A stretch of 10,694 bases of DNA from Deltaproteobacteria bacterium (GTDB lineage: Bacteria; Desulfobacterota; Deferrimicrobia; Deferrimicrobiales; Deferrimicrobiaceae): contig DOTC01000156.1 of the NCBI GenBank assembly GCA_003513855.1, positions 1 to 10,694 on the forward strand. Direction: 5' to 3'. Position numbers and translations under genes: made by a program. The notes beneath the pieces were generated by a model. That model made no database searches. It was not told where the DNA came from and saw only the letters and a program-made list of their open reading frames with translations. Positions 6,219-10,694 of this stretch are shown piece after piece. How positions within the stretch are numbered: the stretch's first letter is position 1; every line of letters begins with the position of its first letter.

Positions 6219-6248
6219 CCCGCCGGGTGGTTCCGCCCCCCCGGCGGG
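6219..6248 (-). promoter_or_regulatory. Intercistronic hairpin between atpB and atpE
   Basis: A perfect 9-bp GC-only inverted repeat, CCCGCCGGG (6219-6227) and CCCGGCGGG (6240-6248), with a 12-base loop lies in the 85-base gap between atpB and atpE. No T run follows on the minus strand, so it is not a standard terminator. A stem here could protect the atpE message or set its higher expression, as needed for the multi-copy c ring (inference). Confidence 0.6.
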
Positions 6249-6273
6249 GTTGATGCCGGACGGAAAAACCCCG

Positions 6274-7029
6274 TTAATGCTCCTCTTCGTGCGCGACCGC
6301 CCCCGAGATGTAGATCATGGAGAGCACCGTGAAGATGAACGCCTGCATGAACGAGACGAAGACGCCCAGGCCGTAGAAGATCGACGGGACGACGAAGGGG
6401 ACCAGCCCCAGAAAGATTCCCACGACGAGATGGTCGCCGGTGATGTTCCCGAAGAGCCTGAGCGACAGGGAGAGCGGCCGGGCGAGATGAGAGACGATCT
6501 CGATCGGCAGCATGATCGGGGCCATCCACCAGACCGGCCCCAGAAAGTGCTTGAAGTAGGCGATCCCGTGCTCCCGCACCCCGTAGTAGTGCGTCGACAG
6601 GAAGATGACGACCGCCAGGCCGACGGTGATGTTCATCTTGTCGGTCGGCGGGAGGAAGCCCGGGATGAGCCCCAGCAGGTTCATGCAGAGGATGAAGATG
6701 AAGCAGGTGGCGAGCAGGGGGATGTACGTCTTCGCCTTGTGCCCGATGATGTCCTCCGCGAGGTTCACGAGGAACGACAGGATGATCTCGAACAGGTTGC
6801 GCAGCGTGAGCCTCGGCTCGGGGACGACCAGGTCGGCCGGCTTCTTCCTCCCGAAGGAGGCGGCGGAGACGGCGACGAGCAGGACCGCGATCATGATCGC
6901 GGAAAGGACGTATTGCGGGATGTGGAAAGGGAGCCGGTCGAACCAGGAAAACGCCTTGTGGCCACCTGCCGCCAGGGCCGTACCCGGCCACAGCAGAACC
7001 CCCAGGAGCACACCTGCCCTTCTGCGCAT
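6274..7029 (-). CDS. atpB: ATP synthase F0 subunit a
   Basis: Subunit a, the stator half-channel of the F-type ATP synthase, in the inner membrane. Its 251 residues contain the diagnostic helix LARPLSLSLRLFGNITGDH with the essential Arg191, and the C-terminal helix QAFIFTVLSMIYISGA (about 229-244). Transmembrane segments are likely near 38-60, 103-125, 132-148, 166-186, 200-222 and 226-245. The first 22 residues (MRRRAGVLLGVLLWPGTALA) look like a signal peptide ending ALA, before HKAFSWFDRLPFHIPQY. GGAGGG lies 8 bases before the ATG. It follows the atpI-like gene by 21 bases. Confidence 0.96.
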   Translation of the reverse strand: MRRRAGVLLGVLLWPGTALAAGGHKAFSWFDRLPFHIPQYVLSAIMIAVLLVAVSAASFGRKKPADLVVPEPRLTLRNLFEIILSFLVNLAEDIIGHKAKTYIPLLATCFIFILCMNLLGLIPGFLPPTDKMNITVGLAVVIFLSTHYYGVREHGIAYFKHFLGPVWWMAPIMLPIEIVSHLARPLSLSLRLFGNITGDHLVVGIFLGLVPFVVPSIFYGLGVFVSFMQAFIFTVLSMIYISGAVAHEEEH

Positions 7030-7050
7030 CGTGCGAACCCTCCGATTTCC

Positions 7051-7428
7051 TTACTTCGTCTCCACGGCCCGGGAGGCCCCCTCGAGCAGGACGCCGAACA
7101 CCAGCGCCGACAGGCCGAGCAGGAACCCCAGAAGGTCGAAACGCCCCGATCGGACCACGAGGTAGACCACAGCCACCAGGGCGAGGAACTTCAGGACGTA
7201 CTGGACGACAAACCCTTTCCCCACCCCCCCTTCGACCGAGAACGCCTTCCCCAGAATCTTCCGGATCAGGTAGAAGTTCCCGTAGGCGATCGCCGCTCCG
7301 CACGCCGCTCCCGGGAGCATGCCGTACCGTCCGACGATCGTGATCCCGGCCAGGATCACCCCGGCGCAGAGAAGGATCTTTCTCTCCAAAGAGCGGGAGG
7401 TGAGGATTCCCGCCCCGTCACCCTCCAC
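7051..7428 (-). CDS. atpI: ATP synthase subunit I-like membrane protein
   Basis: A 125-residue protein with four predicted membrane helices (about 17-34, 38-56, 77-94, 98-116), as in the ATP synthase I family. These proteins assist assembly of the c ring or supply Mg2+ and are encoded just before subunit a. The motif AIAYGNFYLIRK (47-57) between helices 2 and 3 fits the family. The GTG start overlaps the upstream gene by 11 bases, and AGAGG lies 7 bases before it, so the two are probably coupled. The family call rests on topology and position more than on strong sequence motifs. Confidence 0.82.
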   Translation of the reverse strand: MEGDGAGILTSRSLERKILLCAGVILAGITIVGRYGMLPGAACGAAIAYGNFYLIRKILGKAFSVEGGVGKGFVVQYVLKFLALVAVVYLVVRSGRFDLLGFLLGLSALVFGVLLEGASRAVETK

Positions 7429-7696
7429 CGGTCTTCCTCTTCTTCTCTTCGTCCTTCTTTTCCAGCTTTTCCAGGTCTTCCCCGGACCGGAGTGCGGCGC
7501 GGTAGAGGCTTCGCACCCCAGCCGCGAACCCGATCGCGAGCCAGACCACCGTCATCCAGGGACCGGTCCCGAGCCACTTGTCCAGGTAATACCCGATGGC
7601 CAGGCCGATCACGACCGCGATGGCCAGCTCGAGGCCTAGGGCGCTGTACCTGCCCAGTTCCCGGAAAAGCGTCCTGCGATCCTGTTTGTCGGTCAC
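7418..7696 (-). CDS. atpZ: AtpZ-like F0 assembly/ion-transport protein
   Basis: A 92-residue protein with two membrane helices (about 18-38 and 46-66) joined by the conserved-looking turn GYYLDKWLGTGPW (35-47), and a highly charged C-terminal tail (73-92). This is the pattern of the AtpZ/AtpI family proteins found at the head of F-type ATP synthase operons. Members are proposed to work with AtpI as a Mg2+/Ca2+ transporter or in assembly. The GTG start at 7696 has only a weak ribosome binding site (GGGG about 9 bases upstream). It overlaps atpI by 11 bases (GTGGAGGGTGA). Confidence 0.85.
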   Translation of the reverse strand: MTDKQDRRTLFRELGRYSALGLELAIAVVIGLAIGYYLDKWLGTGPWMTVVWLAIGFAAGVRSLYRAALRSGEDLEKLEKKDEEKKRKTGGG

Positions 7697-7719
7697 GTCG
7701 ATAAACCCCAGTTACCTAT

Positions 7720-7786
7720 CACAAACCCGGAACGGCCGTCAACCGGAAAACCGTGCGTGGATCCCCGGGAGATCCCCGCAGCGGGG
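7720..7786 (-). other. hemL-atpZ gap with a stop-proximal hairpin and a weak promoter-like stretch
   Basis: Between hemL and atpZ (7697-7786) a CCCCGC-A-GCGGGG inverted repeat (7774-7786) starts directly after the hemL stop but has no T run. Further on, reading the minus strand, TTGACG is followed after 17 bases by ATAGGT, a poor -10 match. Either the F0 genes are read through from hemL or they have a weak promoter of their own; the sequence does not decide. Confidence 0.3.
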
Positions 7787-9082
7787 TCACCGGCCGGCGG
7801 GCCGCCCGGAAAGGACCTCCCGCGCCGCCCCGATCGTCCTGTCGAGGTCCCGTCGGGTGTGCGCCAGGGAGACGAACCCCGCCTCGAACTGCGAGGGGGC
7901 GAGGTAGACGCCCCGGCGGAGCATCCCGTGGAAATATCTGCCGTAGGCGGCCGTGTCGCTCTTTTTTGCCGTCGCGTAGTCGACGACGGGTCCTTCCTGG
8001 AAGAAGGTGGTCCACATCGACCCGACCCGGTTGGTCCAGGTCGGACCACCGGACTTCCGGAAGATCCCCTGGAGTCCCTCGCCGAGATAGTCGGCCTTTT
8101 CGGCAAGTTTCCGGTAGGTTCCCCTCTTCGAAAGCTCGGTCAGGGCCGCGATCCCGGCGGCCACGGCCAGGGGGTTCCCCGAAAGGGTCCCCGCCTGGTA
8201 GACCGGCCCCTCGGGGGAGAGGGCGGACATCACATCCCGTCTCCCTCCGAATGCCCCCACGGGCAGCCCTCCCCCGATGATCTTCCCGAGGACGGTGAGG
8301 TCGGGCACGATCCCGAACAGCTCCTGCGCGCCGCCGAAGGCGACCCGGAAGCCGGTGATCACCTCGTCGAACACGAGGAGGGCCCCCGCCGTGCGGGTGA
8401 TCTCCCGCAGCTCATCCAGAAATCCCGGCGTCGGCAGTACCACCCCCATGTTCCCGGGGATCGGCTCGACGATCACGGCGGCGATCTGCCCCCGGTTTCT
8501 GTCGAAGAGCTGCCGCACCGAGGCGGCGTTGTTGAAGGTGGCGGTCAGGGTGTGCTTCGCGGTGTCTGCCGGGACGCCCGGGGAGTCCGGCTGCCCGAAC
8601 GTGAGCGCTCCCGAGCCCGCCTTGACCAGCATCGGGTCGGCGTGGCCGTGGTAGCACCCTTCGAACTTCACGATCTTGTCCCGTCCCGTGAACCCCCGCG
8701 CAAGGCGGACGGCGCTCATCGCCGCCTCGGTCCCCGAGGAGACGAGCCGGACCTTTTCGATCGAGGGAAAGGCCTTGCGGATGATTATGGCGAGCGTGAT
8801 CTCCCCGGCCGTGGGCGCGCCGTAGCTCGTCCCCCGCTCCGCGGCTTTCCGGATCGCCGAGACGATCTTGGGGTGGGCATGACCGAGGATCATCGGGCCC
8901 CAGGAGGAGACGTAATCGAGAAAGGTGTTCCCGTCCGCGTCGGTCACGGTGGCACCCTTCGCCTTCGCCACGAACAGGGGCGTGCCCCCGACCGAACGGA
9001 ACGCCCGAACCGGCGAGTTGACCCCTCCCGGGATGACTTTTTGCGCCTGCCGGAACAGTTTTTTCGATGTCGACGTCTTCAT
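7787..9082 (-). CDS. hemL: Glutamate-1-semialdehyde 2,1-aminomutase
   Basis: HemL converts glutamate-1-semialdehyde to 5-aminolevulinate, the last step of the C5 route into haem, sirohaem and corrinoids. It is a PLP enzyme of class III aminotransferase fold in the cytoplasm. The 431-residue length is standard. Clear signatures are the N-terminal [11 protein letters not shown], the phosphate-binding [10 protein letters not shown] (115-124), GCYHGHAD (142-149), FDEVITGFR with Asp239, and [16 protein letters not shown] with the PLP Lys267, followed by [17 protein letters not shown] lies 7 bases before the ATG. It stands first on the minus strand, 90 bases before atpZ, the order seen in Geobacter-like genomes. 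Confidence 0.98.
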   Translation of the reverse strand: MKTSTSKKLFRQAQKVIPGGVNSPVRAFRSVGGTPLFVAKAKGATVTDADGNTFLDYVSSWGPMILGHAHPKIVSAIRKAAERGTSYGAPTAGEITLAIIIRKAFPSIEKVRLVSSGTEAAMSAVRLARGFTGRDKIVKFEGCYHGHADPMLVKAGSGALTFGQPDSPGVPADTAKHTLTATFNNAASVRQLFDRNRGQIAAVIVEPIPGNMGVVLPTPGFLDELREITRTAGALLVFDEVITGFRVAFGGAQELFGIVPDLTVLGKIIGGGLPVGAFGGRRDVMSALSPEGPVYQAGTLSGNPLAVAAGIAALTELSKRGTYRKLAEKADYLGEGLQGIFRKSGGPTWTNRVGSMWTTFFQEGPVVDYATAKKSDTAAYGRYFHGMLRRGVYLAPSQFEAGFVSLAHTRRDLDRTIGAAREVLSGRPAGR

Positions 9083-9129
9083 CCGGACTCCCCTCCTTGC
9101 CCTTTGCGGGAACGGGAAAAGGATGGCGA

Positions 9130-9159
9130 ATTGTATCCGTTGTCCGGGCAGGGTGTCAA
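9130..9159 (-). promoter_or_regulatory. Sigma70-type promoter for hemL
   Basis: On the minus strand a perfect TTGACA (9159-9154) and TACAAT (9135-9130, 5 of 6) are separated by 18 bases. Transcription would start near 9123, giving a leader of about 40 bases that contains the AGGAGGGG site. This is the best housekeeping promoter in the window. Confidence 0.82.
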
Positions 9160-9223
9160 GGGAAGCATCCGTATGAATTCCAAACGGTTTTCCGTATGTC
9201 GTAAAACAATATTTCGGTTTGGC

Positions 9224-9253
9224 TTGACACGACCGGAAGTTGACGTGTACATA
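9224..9253 (+). promoter_or_regulatory. Sigma70-type promoter divergent from hemL
   Basis: A perfect TTGACA (9224-9229) is followed after 18 bases by TACATA, or after 20 bases by CATAAT (9250-9255); the -35 is strong and the -10 uncertain. A second TTGAC lies at 9240-9244. Transcription should begin near 9260, just before the unknown 134-residue gene. Confidence 0.6.
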
Positions 9254-9279
9254 ATATCGTTTGGCAAGAGACCATTAGG

Positions 9280-9684
9280 ATGGGGAGCAGTCCCGGGGCG
9301 TGGATGATGAAGGAATTAACCGTAAAAGAACAGATCGAGATGGAGTTTGGGCCGCTTTGGTCGGGGGGGGATACCGTCACCGTAGGGGACAGGATCTATA
9401 CAGCGATCGAGTTGAAGCGTGCTCTCGACCTGTTGGCTGACGACGTGTTGGGGATCGACCTCCAGGCCCTTCCCAATGGCCTCTTCGCCTTTCGCTTCTA
9501 CGATGGGGACGACCGGCGCATCGTCGTCTTCGTGCTGGACCGGGAGCTCAACATCGTGCGGGAACTACGCGCCCACATCGCGGAGTGGCTCGAGGACGAA
9601 TATTACAAAAGCGGGATCGAGGCGTTCCTCGCCGACCGGATGGTGGGCATGCTCCGCCGGAAGGTGAAGGGGGAGAACGGGTAA
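9280..9684 (+). CDS. Hypothetical protein, 134 aa
   Basis: A soluble, acidic protein I do not recognise. It has no signal peptide, membrane segment or known motif. The middle (about 55-95, GLFAFRFYDGDDRRIVVFVLDRELNIVREL) alternates strand-like hydrophobic patches with turns, and the flanks (12-60 and 96-130) look helical, so a small alpha/beta fold is likely. The start is uncertain. The ATG at 9280 has only AAGAG about 9 bases upstream, while in-frame ATGs at 9304 and 9307 have GGGG 5-8 bases upstream and would give 126 or 125 residues beginning MMKELTVKEQIEM. It lies 3' of a good promoter and 5' of two further rightward frames, so it probably heads an operon. Confidence 0.75.
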   Translation: MGSSPGAWMMKELTVKEQIEMEFGPLWSGGDTVTVGDRIYTAIELKRALDLLADDVLGIDLQALPNGLFAFRFYDGDDRRIVVFVLDRELNIVRELRAHIAEWLEDEYYKSGIEAFLADRMVGMLRRKVKGENG

Positions 9685-9716
9685 CCGGCAGTCCCTTATC
9701 CCGGCAGGAGGTCCCT

Positions 9717-9836
9717 TTGTCCCGGAAATGCCGCAAGGCTTCCATCCGCTCCTCCGCTGCCCGGTGGAACCTCGATGCGCCCGTGGCTGTGAACGGGGGA
9801 GACTCGCTTCCCCCCTGCGAGGAGCTTGCAACGTGA
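9717..9836 (+). CDS. Possible 39-aa small ORF coupled to the downstream gene
   Basis: A short frame from TTG 9717 to TGA 9836. It has a perfect AGGAGG (9706-9711) 5 bases before the start, and its stop overlaps the next gene's GTG (GTGA at 9833-9836). The product would be a basic N-terminal peptide (MSRKCRKASIRSSAARWNL) and an acidic end with PPCEELAT; two cysteines, no membrane segment. Third codon positions are mostly G or C, as in real genes here. It could be a small protein or a leader peptide that controls the next gene by coupling. Without comparison of relatives it stays tentative. Confidence 0.4.
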   Translation: MSRKCRKASIRSSAARWNLDAPVAVNGGDSLPPCEELAT

Positions 9837-10694
9837 TCGAATCGTACGTCGAACTGGTGCTGCGACGCCTCGAGGACCGGAGCGCCAACATCATGGCGCA
9901 TCTCGATCAATTCGTGGACGGGAATCTCCGGTTCACGATGCGGATCTTCGGGGACTGCCTCGACGAAGAAGCGCGCGCAAGACTCCTGGAAGGGTACAGC
10001 GAGTACCGGACAGAAAAGGAACTGCGTTCCTTCGCCGGGAAGTTCATCCCTGCCTACACGGAGTACGCCATGGCGGAACTCCTGGAAAAGAAGAAGGATG
10101 GGGAGCGGTTCGATCCCCCGTACCTCACGCAGGAGGAGTACCAGGAGATGGCGGTCCGGGAGAAGTGGCCCAAGATCGCGGAACACCTGGAGGATGTCAC
10201 GCCGTTGCAGCTGCGACGCGAGATCGCACGGATGGGGATGCTCTTCCGGCCGTACCTGCTTTCGGACCCCGGTTTCAACGAGGGAGTCCTGGAATTCGCT
10301 TTGTATTTCGACCTCCAGGACCGGCTTGGGAAGGTGCCCCTGGACGATCTTCGCGCCGCCGCCCGCGGGATCACTCCCCTGGTGAATCGCGCCGTCGCGG
10401 AGGAATCGATCGAGGAGCAGGAGAAGATCCTGCTCCGGATCCGGACCGACGTGGCAAGGATTGCGGGGCTGCCGGCCGACCCGGAGACGCTTCTGGGGCC
10501 CGGGATGGAGCGATATCCCCGGGAGGCCCCCCCGGGGTGGAAACTCAGGGAACTGAGCATGACTTTGGAGACGATGTCGCTCAAGGACCTGCGCCTGTCC
10601 GCCCTCGTCCACATGGACATTTTGACCACCGAGGAGGTCCGGGAGATCGTTTCCCCGTTCATGACCCGGTTCCCTTCCTTTTATGAAATCCCGG
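9833..10694 (+). CDS. Large hypothetical protein, 3' end outside the window
   Basis: An open frame of 287 codons that runs off the right edge. It starts at GTG 9833 (VIESYVELVLRRLEDRS), with GAGGAG 8 bases upstream. The visible part is charged and mostly helical, without signal peptide, membrane helix or catalytic motif I can name. A single cysteine lies near residue 42 (FGDCLDEEARARLL). Repeated Glu/Arg/Leu-rich stretches suggest a helical-repeat or scaffold-like protein (inference). The codon pattern matches the neighbours and no in-frame stop interrupts it. It follows the 134-residue unknown gene by about 150 bases and is probably in the same operon, overlapping the stop of the 39-residue frame. 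Confidence 0.8.
   Translation, partial: MIESYVELVLRRLEDRSANIMAHLDQFVDGNLRFTMRIFGDCLDEEARARLLEGYSEYRTEKELRSFAGKFIPAYTEYAMAELLEKKKDGERFDPPYLTQEEYQEMAVREKWPKIAEHLEDVTPLQLRREIARMGMLFRPYLLSDPGFNEGVLEFALYFDLQDRLGKVPLDDLRAAARGITPLVNRAVAEESIEEQEKILLRIRTDVARIAGLPADPETLLGPGMERYPREAPPGWKLRELSMTLETMSLKDLRLSALVHMDILTTEEVREIVSPFMTRFPSFYEIP

Noticed and set aside
5902..7704. A 600-codon open frame on the plus strand across the F0 genes
   Set aside because: It lies opposite atpE, atpB, atpI and atpZ, all clearly real, and its product is the Arg/Asp/Pro-rich type of sequence that antisense frames of GC-rich genes give.
7744..9194. Shared 11-mer ACGGTTTTCCG before atpZ (minus strand, 7744-7754) and before the gene at 9280 (plus strand, 9184-9194)
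   Set aside because: An 11-base match between any two places on either strand of a 10-kb window is expected by chance, and the positions relative to the promoters differ.
7757..9307. A 516-codon open frame on the plus strand opposite hemL
   Set aside because: It is an antisense shadow of an unmistakable hemL; the composition is low in hydrophobic residues and shows no motif.
9548..10612. A 354-codon minus-strand frame at the right end
   Set aside because: The plus-strand frame from 9833 has a strong ribosome binding site, natural amino acid composition and runs through the window end; the minus frame is rich in Pro, Arg, Gln and His, and has no good start.

Overview
The window is a dense, GC-rich (roughly 60-65% by eye) bacterial chromosomal segment. 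It has many GTG/TTG starts, strong GGAGG-type ribosome binding sites and short intergenic gaps. The strongest taxonomic hint is the minus-strand order hemL > atpZ > atpI > atpB > atpE, with a terminator after atpE so that the F0 genes are split from the F1 genes. I know this arrangement from Geobacter-like Desulfuromonadota (former Deltaproteobacteria). The sigma54 regulator next to a NifX-type gene and two glycine-rich DUF5320-like genes also fits an anaerobe of that kind. No mobile elements, CRISPR arrays, tRNAs or rRNAs were seen.

Layout. Positions 1-2486 (+) form a probable operon: the 3' part of a metallo-beta-lactamase-fold hydrolase with a C-terminal TPR-like region, a small two-CxxC protein coupled to it by an ATGA overlap, a GNAT acetyltransferase, and a cysteine-containing protein of unknown function, closed by a strong intrinsic terminator. 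Positions 2637-3071 (-) encode an OsmC/Ohr-family peroxidase-like protein with its own promoter. Positions 3258-4667 (+) encode a PAS-AAA+-Fis sigma54 activator with a cysteine cluster in the PAS domain. It is followed by a near-consensus -24/-12 promoter (4805-4820) driving a NifX/orange-protein-like gene and two DUF5320-like genes (4854-5771), closed by an intrinsic terminator that can serve both strands. Positions 5859-7696 (-) hold the F0 genes and 7787-9082 (-) holds hemL, which has its own sigma70-type promoter. From 9224 onward (+) a divergent promoter leads to a 134-aa unknown protein, a probable 39-aa small ORF, and a large unknown gene that runs off the window.

The most interesting unit is 3258-5826. 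It is a self-contained sigma54 module (activator, promoter, NifX-like cofactor-binding protein, paired MPRGD-type small proteins) that resembles a stripped-down relative of the Desulfovibrio orange-protein (ORP) divergon. The MinD-type ATPases of that system are absent here. The rest is mostly housekeeping, with some notable details in the ATP synthase c subunit and in the small genes.
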